A stretch of 64,000 nt of DNA from Posidonia oceanica (Eukaryota > Streptophyta > Magnoliopsida > Alismatales > Posidoniaceae), in NCBI GenBank assembly GCA_037176725.1, contig JAZBRS010000020.1, positions 87,118,001-87,182,000 on the forward strand, written 5' to 3'. The position numbers and the translations under genes were made by a program. The notes beneath the pieces were generated by a model. It made no database searches and had not been told where the DNA came from. It worked only from the letters and a program-made list of their open reading frames with translations. This document shows, piece by piece, positions 21,651-32,798 of this stretch. Position 1 is the stretch's first letter. Every line of letters starts with the position of its first letter.

Positions 21651-24600
21651 AAGATCTAATTCTAAGATTAACATATTCCCTAATGTCCGTCTATACCAAT
21701 TCGGGAAAACCTTAGCATTTCTAGGTTATTTAGTCTTTTAATTTCCTGCCCTAGCTCAAGTGGAGTCTTGCTAATCCATTTTAGGTAATCCCTAATTCAT
21801 CCCTAATGATTGGCTTAATCCTCATCTTACCCTAATGTATTTTATAAAATATCAATCTCTTAAAGAACAAGATTCATTTTCAATCCACAAAATTCTCTAA
21901 TAAACCAAAAATTAGATTCTAAGCATCAACTAGAAATAGGGGAACCACTACAGGGTCCGGCCTGGCCAAAATAATCATGAAAACCATTAAACCTTAAGCT
22001 AAAAACTATCAAATTTTAATCTAGAAACAACTATCTAACCCTAATCCCACATAACTATCAACAATCTTAATATTTAATCTACTAACATGTTTATTTAATT
22101 TCACTTTGGATCTAGCATAAGTACAAAAACTACAAAGCTAAAAAAACAATAAAACCTTAATTTATAGACTGTAATCAAACCTTAGTCCCGCATAACTATC
22201 AAACCCTTAACTATAAACCACTACCATGCCAATTTATTCAGATTTTTTAATTCAACCATGACATAGAAATAGAAATAGAAATAATTTAAGATTACTCCTA
22301 GAAACCACAATTTAATAACAACAATCAGCCTAGACAAAGAGAAAGTTCGACTGTAGACTTGTTTCTTCTCCACAAACATTTATATCCTCTTGTGTTACAT
22401 GAGACATGATAACTACCACACCTTTATTCAGAAACTCTTATCAAGCCTTAATTCCACATAACTATTAAAACTTAACTAGGATCAAAGTGAGGAAAATAAA
22501 GGTAGAAACTGACATCATGAGTAAAGTGTGAGAATTATTTTAAAGGACCATATTGGGTGGTATAAACCTCCAAATTTCTTCCATGCAACCTCAATTTCTA
22601 GCACTTCCAAGTGTGAGGTCATCCAATTTTCAGCATATCAGTGGATTATAGACATAAAGAATTGAATACATTTTGTGCATTGACAACTATGATCTACGAG
22701 ATGCATAAAGAGAATAATAAATGACTATAATATGTGAGTCATGACATGATGTCATCTTCTAATTGTTTTTAAAAATAATGTAGTTTAAAACCAATTTGGT
22801 TTCAGTGTTACAAATGAATTTTATAGTACTTATTCTTCATACTAAGTGAATAAGAATACATCTAGTAATTTGAACAATAATAGATATTTTGTACTGTTTC
22901 ATACCTTCAATCATTCACAATATGCTTGCATTCTCTTTGCTTGAATTGAAGCATGGCATTCCTAAAGCTCACTATTATAGCCATTCTCATTGCTTGTCAT
23001 GCATATAACTTGATCAAAGCCTTTTGGTACAAAAAAAAAACAAGTTGAAGGAAGATTATCCCTTCCTGCCTTACCTGATACTTGATAATATATTCCAATC
23101 GATTTGGACATTGTATTGCGTTTAACTAACCTCTGCAAGGTGAAGTTTCAACTACATTATAATCAAGGATAAAATAATTTGAAGGACCAAACAACATCAT
23201 ATAAAAAATCATTGATTTGGAAAATCGATGTTATTGGTTGATTAATTGGCACTGCATTTTGGCGTCCTTACAGTTTAGGCCAAATACACAATTTGAAGTT
23301 TTAGAGGCTGATTGATTGGCACTGCACTTTGGCGTCCTTACGGATTAATCATATTATCAGTATCAACGCTTCGATTGAACAAATTAACATTAATAATCAA
23401 TTTTAGAACTTTGAAAAGATGATGAAAAGAAGTTCTCACTCACCCCAAAAGCAATCACAACACAAACAGAAATGTGATTGTTTAATTCGGAATTAACATG
23501 CAATGTGAAGGATAAAAAAGAAGAATATAAGAAAAGACATTTCAAGACTAAGAACAGAAGAATAAGAAAAATTAATCATACTCTTGTGATTTCACCAAGT
23601 TATCCAAGTTCAAGGTGCAAAAGTTGGTTCATAGAGTTGTTGATGGAGTAGACACATTGTTTGACTGGTAGAAGGTGAGAGTGACCAAATATGTCGACCA
23701 TAGAAAGGTAAAAGACAATGAGATGTATTGGCACAAAAGTGAAGTTTTGGCCATTCCCTTCTAATTTTGAATACCATGTGCCAAAGTATTTTAGTAAATA
23801 CTTAATATGGTTTCAAACTTTAAGTTGTGTTTACATTTTTAATATTAAATAATATTAGATGTCTATTGAATTAATTTATATTCTTATTTTGTAGGTAACC
23901 TCTTTGATGGAGAGTTTCGTTATTACTAAGATTGTCATTAGTCCATTCACGGACAACATAATAAAGAACAGACTCCACGACTAATTCAGTAAATACTAAA
24001 ACATGTGAAAAATTGAAGTGTAAGATTTCAGATTTCTTGGAAAAGACAAAGATGGCCAAAAAATATGTTGAGGGAAAAGATAAAAAATTTGAGATATGAA
24101 ATTAAGTAAAAAATGTAATATAAGATTACACAAACATACGAATGGAACAACAACCGATGTGTAAAAAAAAGGTAAAAACTAAATATATAGGAAGATTCTA
24201 TGGTATCTATGGTGTTGTCTCACAAACTTGTAACTACCTATTAGTAGTTATAATTGTTTATTTGCAACTACAAACGCTACCAGCCATTTGTTTGAATGAA
24301 TGATCAAGAATAAATAATTTCAGTACCCATCAAATTTTTTGGTATCCTTGTGGGTACCATAGACACACCCCAATTTACATCAATAAAACAAAATACAAGA
24401 AAAAACTTCAAACCAATCAAACTTTTACAAATTAAAAAAATGCATGCAGGATTAATATTATTAATTTTATACAAATTATATTTTGACTTTAGAATCAATA
24501 AAATCATCTAAAATCCATCAAACTGATTATATTTTTTCCTCACATAAGGTTCAAAAATTCAACATGTTCCACTCTTCATCAATACTTCCTTCCTCCTTAC

Positions 24601-25178
24601 AATTAAAAAAAACTAAAATTTGGTAATTACTTATGTGGATCAAAATAATTTGAATTTTATCTTTGATCCACCATCACAAAGCAACGAAAAAAATTACATG
24701 AATTCACGTAAATTAATTTAACTTATTTATCTTCGATCACTATTACAAAATTAAAAAACAATCCTTAAACTTAGCAACAATTGAAGAACACCTCTTCTTC
24801 AACTACACATAAAAAACGAGAAGAGACTCTCTCCGTCAATAAACCCTTCTCAATTAATTTTGGAAAAACTAAAATTGGAAATTATGTTTGTACTATACAT
24901 GACATTGAATTTTAAATTTTGATTGTATGAAAAACAATTTCAAAATAAAAAAAGAAATGCAAATTTGTTATCAAATCAATACCCTTCCAAAAATAACAAC
25001 AACACATCCTATTAAAATAGGTTTATAAGAAATTCAATGTTGGCCTACATTTAGGGAAGAAATTACTACCACCTAGATCTTTGATGGCGTCAAACGTGCT
25101 TAACAAACAATCTTCCTTCTAAAAATTATTTAAATAGTAATAAATAAATCTATTTTTTAAAAACCGCAAGTTGCAAAT
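21651..25178. other. AT-rich intergenic sequence
   Basis: I see no gene. It contains a short duplication at 23240-23341 and runs of A/T. A remnant of the copia element body could extend into its right end, but I cannot recognise pol sequence there. Confidence 0.55.
23240..23341. repeat. Short direct repeat, 70-bp spacing
   Basis: Two copies, at 23240-23271 and 23310-23341, match at nearly every position: each runs GATT(A/G)ATTGGCACTGCA and then TTTGGCGTCCTTAC. Confidence 0.85.
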
Positions 25179-25634
25179 CTAAGAGTCAATATTTAGGACA
25201 CTAAATCTAGTAAACATGTCACTAATAGATTCTTGGGGTTTCATCTTGAATAATTCATATTTATGTACAAGCATGTTGACTTTTGTTTCTTTTACTTGGT
25301 TTGTCCCTTCATGGGTAACTTCAAGAGTGTGCCAAGCATTATATGAGGTATTATAATTAGAAATTTTATTAAATTGTTCTTGATTTACAGCACAGAATAA
25401 AATATTTAGTTCTTTTGCATCAAGTGATGCCATTTTCTTCTCATCCTCCTTCCATTCTCTATATGATTCTTCATTAAGAGGGAATTCATTTATAACAATG
25501 TCCCATAATTCATAATTGATAAATTTCAAGTAGATGATTATCCTACATTTGCAATAGTTATAGTTATTTCCATCAAAAAATGGTGGTCTATTTATACTTT
25601 ATCCTTCTTCAACATTATTGCTCGAAGAAGTCAT
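25179..25634 (-). pseudogene. Ty1/copia gag remnant (UBN2-type)
   Basis: The frame begins at ATG 25634, 41 bp after the PBS, and ends at the stop at 25179. It carries the copia Gag signatures PPFFDG near the start, LWDIV, LNILFCAVN, WHTLEVTHEGTNQVKE and ELFKMKPQESI. In autonomous elements this region leads into a longer Gag-Pol. Here it stops after about 150 codons, and no protease, integrase or RT follows to the left. An in-frame TAA at 25599-25601 lies where related proteins would have Gln (CAA), so the copy is broken as well as truncated. Confidence 0.85.
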
Positions 25635-25674
25635 AATCTAGAAGACTGTTAAATCTTTTACTTAAATAAACCTT

Positions 25675-25686
25675 GCTCTGATACCA
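25675..25686 (-). other. PBS of the copia element (tRNA-iMet type)
   Basis: The minus strand reads TGGTATCAGAGC, two bases after the LTR end. This is the standard plant copia initiator-Met PBS. Confidence 0.9.
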
Positions 25687-25688
25687 AT

Positions 25689-26860
25689 TGTTAGATCTAT
25701 AGACTTCTCTAGAGAAGGTGAATAGAGAATTTAAAAATTTAGTGATATTAACTCAATTTTAGTTACTTTAACTAGGAACAATTATTTGATCATATGATGA
25801 ATTTGAGAACTCAAGCTAATATATGCAAAGAGAGGGGATGAGAGACAATGATAATGCTCAAGAATTTATAGTGGTTCGGCCAATCCCAGCCTACTCCTCT
25901 CCTCGAGAATCTCTCGAGTGTTTTCTTAAACTAATACTTACTTGTCTTGACAAACCCTTCGCCAAGCCCAGCTCAAATCCATCATTTGTTGCTCCTCGCT
26001 GCCTGAGAAGCACTAAGCATTTGGTCTTTAAAGAAAATTACAACTCGAATATTTTCTACAATCTCCCAAAACACTTTTGGCAATATGAAAGGATGAGAAT
26101 GAAGCTTTCTTGCTTAAATAGTGGAAATACTAGTTGGGAAATGTTTGGAAACTTTTCTCACAAGATGGGAATGGAATGCTTGAGTGTTGAATGTTTGTAG
26201 GTGAAGATGGGGGTCTATATTTATAGGAAAAAGAGAGGGAATGGGTGTTTCTAATATCTATAATTTTCCCCCAACGATTAGTAAATCGGCATACCAAAAA
26301 TAATTCGGTTGGCCGATTAATTGCTGTTGTTTACAACAATCGAGCAATCCGGTAGATTAAAGATGATTCAGTATGCCGAATTGATTTTTAGTTGTAAACC
26401 CTTTATGCCCAGATTTTGGTATTCCAAAAATATTAGGTATACCGAAATGTCCCCTGAACCTATTTCTTGTGATATTTTTAAAGGTGTTTACTTAGGCTAT
26501 TGGGCTATTCTATATTCCTAGGGTTTTGGGATGTTCGGGAGATTTTTACACATTTCCTATGTACATAAAAAGAAAAATTACATCCACAGAATCACAATTG
26601 ACTTATTTTATTTCTTTTGTCATGAATGTCATCTTGGTTCCTTCTTGAATTTTTCTTGAGATCTTCATGATGACTCATGGATCTTCCTTCATGATACATT
26701 TCTTCATCATTCTTCTTGTATCGTCACCTCAGAGTCCGTTCTTCTTGTTCTTGGATATTCTTCAATTTGTCAAGCTAAATATTTCTCAAAAACCACATTA
26801 GCTCAAATAAAATATTTTGTTATCATAAAAAAATAAATTTGAAGATGCATATTTTCAACA
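25689..26860 (-). mobile_element. 5' LTR of a truncated Ty1/copia element
   Basis: The LTR starts TGTTGAAAATATGCATC at 26860 on the minus strand and ends ...GATCTAACA at 25689, next to the PBS. It is 1172 bp long. A TATA box lies at 26218-26225 (minus, CCTATAAATATAGACC). No second LTR is visible in the window. Confidence 0.85.
26218..26225 (-). promoter_or_regulatory. TATA box of the copia LTR
   Basis: The minus strand has CCTATAAATATAG, in the correct orientation within the LTR. Confidence 0.55.
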
Positions 26861-27330
26861 AAAGGCACCATCGTCGAGGTCTTGCCAAAGGAACCGTCAA
26901 GGCCACTAATCTCAAGAAGGCGACGTCAGCGGACGTGATGGAGATCACAAAGGAAGTGGAGATGCTTATGATTTAATGGATGTGGCAATGGAGATGCTTA
27001 CGATCCAGCAGACGTAGCAATGGAGATTAGTGAGATCCGGAGGCACATAGTCAAGAGGAGACGGAGGCGACGCGCTAACAGGAGACCGACGTCAGGGAAG
27101 AAGAGATGGAGGTGGCACCGATTAGAGGGATGAGATGGAGGAGAAGGTGATGCCAATGAGAAGGAGATGGAGAGGAGGAGACGACAACAGTAGATGGAAG
27201 AGAAGAAAGAGAGGGTAACAGGAGAGTAAAGACTAGTCAAATGAACACAAGTGGACATAGCACCATCCCAGGTAACTAAAAAGGTAGCGACAGCATCGGG
27301 AAAAATTGGGAAGCTCCACCAGTGGTAGCA
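26861..27330. other. Purine-rich noncoding sequence
   Basis: The plus strand is rich in GGAGATGGAG-type runs between the copia LTR and the next ORF. I see no gene. Confidence 0.5.
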
Positions 27331-27546
27331 ATGGCAGCATCCAACCCCACCACTCCACTTCCAATTAGCCCCCATTTCTCCCCTTCTTCCTCCTTCACCA
27401 CCACCCCCATTAGAGCTATCCTCCCCTCCATCTCTCTATTTCCGATGATGACCCAATCACTGTCCTCCTCCCCCAAACTCAGCATGGATTCTACTTCCTC
27501 TCCTCCTCCTCCTACTCCTCCCGCTCCACGCCCAAGTGAGATGTAA
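27331..27546 (+). CDS. Unrecognised 71-codon ORF, possible first exon or gene fragment
   Basis: From ATG 27331 the protein is rich in Ser, Thr and Pro with few acidic residues. It has a chloroplast-transit-like N-terminus and a PPPPTPPAPRP stretch at the end. A possible splice donor (GTGAGA) lies just before the stop. No continuing exon with recognisable motifs is visible in 27547-28200, so I cannot name it. It could equally be chance sequence in a C-rich patch. Confidence 0.2.
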   Translation: MAASNPTTPLPISPHFSPSSSFTTTPIRAILPSISLFPMMTQSLSSSPKLSMDSTSSPPPPTPPAPRPSEM

Positions 27547-29335
27547 GAGCAGCTGCGACCTCACCCTGGCATTGTATTATGTCTCGAGGGTTTCATTCAT
27601 CTTTCAAAGTCGTTTTTAATATGAAGTGTTTATTTTAGAATGCAACCAAACATGATTCTTCACCTGTGCCATAAGCTGTCTAAAGTAAAAAAACACATAA
27701 GTTGGCTTTTCAAAAAACACTAAAAATTGAAAAATCACTACCAAACACTACCCTAGATTCTAGGATCACTTGCAACTCCCTTGTCTGTATTCACAAACCT
27801 CTTAATTCTTTTTGACACTTGCCAAACCTCTACATATTGAACTATGGCAACCTTTTAGCTTTGTTCTCCCTCTATAATTAGTTTATTTCTAGCCATTATC
27901 ACATATATGGGAGCTTATCTAAAACTGTCTAGACCACAGTCGAATTCTTTTTGTTGTTTTTCCAATTTTTAGTTATTTTCTATTTTAAAGATTTTTTAAA
28001 TATTTTTTTAGATAATTTCTCCTCATATATTTATGAAACTCTGTGTTTGAGTGCTCCAGCCTTGAGGTCTAATGCATGTGAAGATAAACAAAGAATGCCT
28101 CACCATCATAAAAATTGTTTTATTTGTTGTTCGAACATCATGTAATTTTTATTTTTTAAATTACTGATCCAAAAAGGGAAGGTCTGTGGTGATCTCCCAT
28201 GGCACAATCCAAAAAATGTTCGCTTCTAATGACAAGTTTTACAAAATTTATCACGCCCATAAGAAGTACCTTTACGGAGGTTGATGTGTGATAATCTTAA
28301 ATCATAACAAAACACAACCTTCAATTTTGATAACTTCCCTGGTGTCCTTCTTCATTATTTGCTTCTCTTTGTGAGAAGTAGCAAGACAAATACATAAGCA
28401 GTAGCAACGGTAGCAGCAGAAGGAGGGGAGGAGGAGGATGTATTAGAAGAATGTCAAGTAGCAAACTAATTTGAAGAATATGGACAAGGTAGAGCATAAG
28501 ATCAAGTAGAGGACCTATCCAAAAATAAAATAAATAGAGAAGAGAAGAACCTTTTAATTGAAAATCAAGAAAAGTAATAGGACTATTAATAGAAGATTAA
28601 TTGTTGGACCTATGTAGACTAAATCAGTTGAGTCTACGTAGACATGGAGGAAAACCAAATATTAGATAAATTTCATTTGATAGTCTAAAGTCAAATGACA
28701 TGTGAAATACAAAAATTTTAGACGAAATATTTATATAAATAATTAGAGTACTACTCATTCATTTATTTACTTATATTTTTAATCTCACATTGTCTGAAAA
28801 GATATATCCATATGGCCTCTTATCTTAGAGTTCTGGAACATGTATTGACATGTCTGACTTCGGATCTTGAGGTTTGTAAAATATTTTGGATTTCTTTTTG
28901 CAGTAATTTATTGTGATTATAATTAATTAATATACTTAATTAATTTATTTTTTCATTCTCTCCCCCTCTCTGTCGTCCTTCGCTTCTCTGAGAACTGTGA
29001 CGACTTAAATAGCATTTAAGTAGCAAAGAACTGGAAGCAGAATAAAAAGAAATATGTTTGCCCTTCAGCCAAAAGATCATAATTAGATTATCCGTCTTGA
29101 TTAGACAACAAAAGATCTCAGACTATAAACTAAAATTTCTGATGAATGATCAGACTTTCAGAAAAAGAAATGGTGATCACCAAAATCTTAAATTTCTGAT
29201 GAATGATCAGACTTTCAGAAAAAGAAGCTCGTCATTTTTAATCCAACCCATCCATCACTACCTTCTCTCTTCTGCCGCTGCTGCTGCCTTTGTGCATTGC
29301 AGTGTACAAATCCAAAGCCGCTAGCGGCCAGCAGT
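27547..29335. other. Intergenic sequence, including the 3' flank of the bHLH gene
   Basis: AT-rich with no recognisable gene. It contains the direct repeat at 29133-29226, about 110-200 bp beyond the bHLH stop and probably within or near its 3' UTR. Confidence 0.55.
29133..29226. repeat. Direct repeat of about 37 bp, 57-bp spacing
   Basis: Copies at 29133-29169 and 29190-29226 each begin AAATTTCTGATGAATGATCA and end CAGAAAAAGAA. They include the self-complementary core TGATCA. Confidence 0.9.
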
Positions 29336-30733
29336 TCACTTGTCCATGGCAGCAAGAAGTGCTACCTTCAAACCGTCCTCATCTCGCAACCTGGCAGGTG
29401 GCTTTGCCACCAGGTCCTGCAGCATGAGCTCCCCGACGCTCGAAATGCTTGCATGCTGCACCTTCACGTCCAGATCTCTCAACGCATCCATCACCCTCGC
29501 AGACGGGCACCCGCGGTTCACCGACTCCACTCGGATCATCGCCTCCGTCCCCAACATCCTCACCTCCAGCCTCATCGCCACCGTCGCTGCCTCCGACTTC
29601 AGTCCACCTCTGCTCCTCAACGACCCTTTGCTACTGCTACTGATGACAGAAGCTTCCACCTTGGGTGAAGTAGTATTGGTCTTCTTGACTTCAGTTTCCA
29701 GCTCTTCTACTTTGCATTTGAGTTCACTGATGTAGGCAACGGCGTCGGCGAGCAGTGACGCCTTGTCCATCCTCGACACGTTGGGGACGACGGACCGGAG
29801 CCTGTAGAACCGGTGGTTGAGCTTCTCCCTCCTCTGCCGCTCCGCCTCCACATGGTTCACCGGCACTTGCCGCCCGTTCACGGCCAGCTTCCTCCCTCGC
29901 TTCTTCGCCTGGCGTCTCCCCAGCACCAGCGCCCCCCACTCCGAATCCGAATGCTCCGAGTCCACCACGGCCGCCAATGGGTCCTTCCTGTTCTTCGGGA
30001 CCTCCTTATCGGCGGTCGTGGACGGAGGCGTAGCAGTGGTGGCAGTAGTTGTCGTGGGTGTCGTAGCGGTGTCGAGCAGATCTGCAGAGCCAAGAAGGGC
30101 CTTGGCCTTCTGAACCGTAGCCCAGCTCTCGGCCACCAGCTCCGACGACCCAAGCTCCAGTACCCCTCCGTTACCGGTGGGGATGAAAGCAAGCGTCTGA
30201 ACCCCGTACAAATGCGCCTCTCGGGATCGGTCACATCCATACGCCTGGAGTTCGTAGCTCCCACAAAGCCAGACCGGAGCCCCAGACTCCAGCGCCCGGA
30301 TCGGAACGCTGTGGTCTGCGGTGACGAACGATCTCGCAGCGGAAACAGCATAGAACAGCTCCACATCCGTGATAGTGCCGTCGTTGGTGATGTCGTTGAC
30401 GAGAGAGCGGACGGATCTGATCTGGGACATCCTGGTTCCTCGGAAATGGCCCTCTCCCCAGGAGAGATGGGAGCAGGAGGTAGTGCCGGGGATTACGGCA
30501 ACGGTGGTGGAGTGGGAAGTGGAGCGCCAGAAGATGGCGTAAGCCCACCACTCGGGGCGGGATTGGAGGAGGTATTGGAGGAGGTTCAGGAGGGTGAGGG
30601 GTTGGGTTGCAGCTGCACTGGTTGGGATGGGAAAGGATTTGATCATGCTGCAGCTACTCGTTGTAGATATTGTTGGATACTGCTCGTGGTCGTGGAGGAA
30701 AGGATTGGGAGAAGAAGAAGAATGACCTGCCAT
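29336..30733 (-). CDS. MYC-type bHLH transcription factor (MYC2/bHLH14-like)
   Basis: This is a 465-aa single-exon nuclear transcription factor. Residues about 50-212 form a bHLH-MYC_N domain: [19 protein letters not shown], the [10 protein letters not shown] block at 90-99, then the TAD/JAZ-interacting part ([10 protein letters not shown] at 121-130, [23 protein letters not shown]). A basic nuclear-localisation-like run ([10 protein letters not shown]) lies at about 273-282. The bHLH is at about 293-341, with [14 protein letters not shown] carrying the H-E-R contacts expected for E-box/G-box binding. A C-terminal ACT-like region follows (about 385-463). ATG 30733 is chosen because MAGHSSSS follows a pyrimidine-rich leader; the frame is open upstream, but without another convincing start. 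Family knowledge: such proteins act in jasmonate responses together with JAZ repressors. Lack of introns fits the MYC2 subgroup. Whether it is an activator or a JAM-type repressor cannot be read from the sequence. Confidence 0.93.
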   Translation of the reverse strand: MAGHSSSSPNPFLHDHEQYPTISTTSSCSMIKSFPIPTSAAATQPLTLLNLLQYLLQSRPEWWAYAIFWRSTSHSTTVAVIPGTTSCSHLSWGEGHFRGTRMSQIRSVRSLVNDITNDGTITDVELFYAVSAARSFVTADHSVPIRALESGAPVWLCGSYELQAYGCDRSREAHLYGVQTLAFIPTGNGGVLELGSSELVAESWATVQKAKALLGSADLLDTATTPTTTTATTATPPSTTADKEVPKNRKDPLAAVVDSEHSDSEWGALVLGRRQAKKRGRKLAVNGRQVPVNHVEAERQRREKLNHRFYRLRSVVPNVSRMDKASLLADAVAYISELKCKVEELETEVKKTNTTSPKVEASVISSSSKGSLRSRGGLKSEAATVAMRLEVRMLGTEAMIRVESVNRGCPSARVMDALRDLDVKVQHASISSVGELMLQDLVAKPPARLRDEDGLKVALLAAMDK

Positions 30734-31481
30734 TTCTCCCTTTTTTTTAATGATTATTGTTATGTCAGGTATCAACTGATCTGGACAAGAGAAGTGAAGA
30801 TGGTAATGGAGAGGGGAGAGGAGGATAGGACCAGATGTGGAACCGACGTTGTCTCTCAGAGGTTGTAATATTCTTCTCGTGTAAAAAAAGAGGAAGTGGA
30901 TAACGGAGATCGGAATAGTCGGATGCTGTGCGATCCTTGCAGAATACATGAATTAATGTGTTAAAAAAGGACGTACACATCTGTGAGCGTACGTTTGATT
31001 GTGACATAAGTTCTGTCTGTCATGAGCAGAACAAATAAATACTGTGTTTTTTTTTAAAAACCAAATAAGTACTGTGTTAAACGTTCGTATTAACATTTAT
31101 ATTCATTCGCATTCATTGATCTACGTAGATATAATTATATTTATTTATTTATATTAAATCACATTTATATTTATAAACTAAATATTTATAAGAATAAAAT
31201 TCATTTCTTCGTAAATTCAATTAAAAAGACTAGAAATTGCATAATTATTTAAAAATTACGTGAAATGTGAAGAAAACCATAAATAAAATCTATCAAGAGG
31301 AGGAGGAAGATGATGATATGATTAGAGTATATCTATAATATGAGACATTGGTGTTGTTATGTGTTGTATGTCCTATACTCTAACCTCTAATTGAATAAGT
31401 CTTCCTTGAGCTTATTCATATTATATTTAATGTTGTCTAGTTACATTTGGACATATACTTCTTCTTTTTCATACTCTTCAT
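30734..31481 (-). promoter_or_regulatory. 5' leader and promoter region of the bHLH gene
   Basis: The minus strand just upstream of the ATG has a pyrimidine-rich leader (CCTCTCCCCTCTCC, near 30810-30825) like a plant Y-patch. No confident TATA box or CACGTG G-box is visible within 400 bp. AT-rich sequence further up (31130-31260) includes TTTATAAATATAAATG. Confidence 0.3.
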
Positions 31482-31494
31482 TGAATTTTTCTTC

Positions 31495-31715
31495 ATATTT
31501 ATTTTTTCTGCTAATGAGGAACTTGGCAGACTTGGCCCACCAGCAAACTCCAGGTCTGGGCGAGACCCCGCAATCGTTGCAACCACGGAAGTCTAGGTAA
31601 ACGGCCTAGGTGGGAAAAATCCCTGAAAATCTGCATGGTTAGGGGATTGAACGTGAGACCTTCAGGAATAAGAAGACCCCTGCAGTGCCAATTGCACTAT
31701 GGGTCCTTCCCAATG
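31495..31715 (-). mobile_element. tRNA-like SINE insertion
   Basis: The minus strand from 31715 reads through an A-box-like TAGTGCAATTGGCACTG and a B-box-like CGTTCAATCC about 40 bp later, the split Pol III promoter of tRNA-derived SINEs. The body runs to about 31495. It is bracketed by a near-perfect 13-bp TSD: TGAATTTTTCTTC at 31482-31494 and TGAATTCTTCTTC at 31716-31728. It interrupts the acidic stretch of the neighbouring pseudogene. Confidence 0.55.
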
Positions 31716-32577
31716 TGAATTCTTCTTCTTGTTCTTCTTCCTCTTCTTGCATTTGTGTTGGAGGAGCTTGAGTAGAAGAAGATGCACCAAGTTTACGTCC
31801 ACATCTGTTTCTTGAAATATAGGTAATAAGGCTACCATACCAAAGGTGAGTTCTTTTGGTAGTCATAAAATAAAGTATATAATTTACCCAATTCACATTT
31901 ATTTTGGCAACTATTGGATATGCCATCTTAGCTAATGCTAGTGTGAATTAATCCCTATGACTCTCCGTTTATTACAAATTAAATCTAATGATTTTATCTA
32001 CAATTCTAGCTATTAGAGTCAATTCATTTGTAATCAAAGGAACATACTCTTCATTTGGATTCTTAAAAAGAGCATTACTCACATCTTTTTTATTCCACAA
32101 TTCTTCTATCCTAGTCGATCATATGTCTAATCCATACAAAGTAATTCCTAAAACTCTACTAATTAGTTACTTATCAATTTTCATATAGACATTATAAACA
32201 TACGAAGAATGATCATAATTTGATCCTATTTCAAAATTTGCATAAAAAAGAGGAACGACTTTGTTATAGTATGGAACGTTGATTCCAAAGAATAGTAATT
32301 GAGTCAAACCTTGGAAATGAAAGAGTTCCTTGATTTCAACTGTAAATATGTCAAGATCGTCAAACTTCATCGGTAAGCCTTCGTAGACCTTCCTATTTCA
32401 AAGATCCATGTATGTCTCCTCCGCTTTGGAACTCCAGAAGAGGAAACACTATTCTTGAGTGGAGTAGTGACGAGGTTGGCCATCATCCACCTTGACATTG
32501 GCTTGGGTTTAGGACGTTGAAGTCGTTGGACGTCCCTTCTTAGAGGGTCGGTAAGCATGCATCTTCTTTGGGGCCAT
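31716..32577 (-). pseudogene. Decayed gene with a putative plant transposon protein domain
   Basis: Read from ATG 32577 (MAPKKMHAYRPSKKGRP) the frame meets an early stop. It resumes as MKFDDLDIFTVEIKEL, FFGINVPYYNKVVPLFYANF and YVYNVYMKI, and then in another frame (SRVLGITLYGLDI, later LAMAYPIVAKINVNWVNYIL). It ends in an acidic Glu/Gln run that the SINE interrupts. The order resembles plant proteins annotated as putative plant transposon protein, found mainly beside retroelements. Several stops and at least one frame change make it non-functional. The family call is from pattern memory. Confidence 0.5.
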
Positions 32578-32793
32578 TGGAAGAGATGAAGAGTATGGGA
32601 GAAGCAAAGGAGAAAAGGAGAAGGAAACTAGGAGAGATGAGTTAAAAGGAAGAGAGAATGCATACAGCTAAGGTGGTGGCCATATAACAAACTATAGGAA
32701 ATATTTGTGAATTAGTAGACCACCATTTTAATAAATCTAATGCTACAGTGGAAATGAAATGGAATGAAGTAGTTTTATTCCATTATTGTGTTT

Positions 32794-32798
32794 GGTAC
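32794..32798. repeat. Left target-site duplication GGTAC
   Basis: GGTAC directly precedes the 5' LTR TG. It is repeated exactly after the 3' LTR at 59886-59890. Confidence 0.95.

Noticed and set aside
19984..23694. AATAT as a target duplication pairing 19984-19988 with 23690-23694
   Set aside because: The right-hand sequence does not start like an LTR. A 5-bp AT match is expected by chance.
24196..24362. Possible MITE with TCTATGGTAYC inverted ends
   Set aside because: Only about 11 bp of inverted similarity and no clear target duplication.
29813..30868. 351-codon plus-strand ORF opposite the bHLH gene
   Set aside because: Antisense shadow of a GC-rich coding sequence, with no domain.
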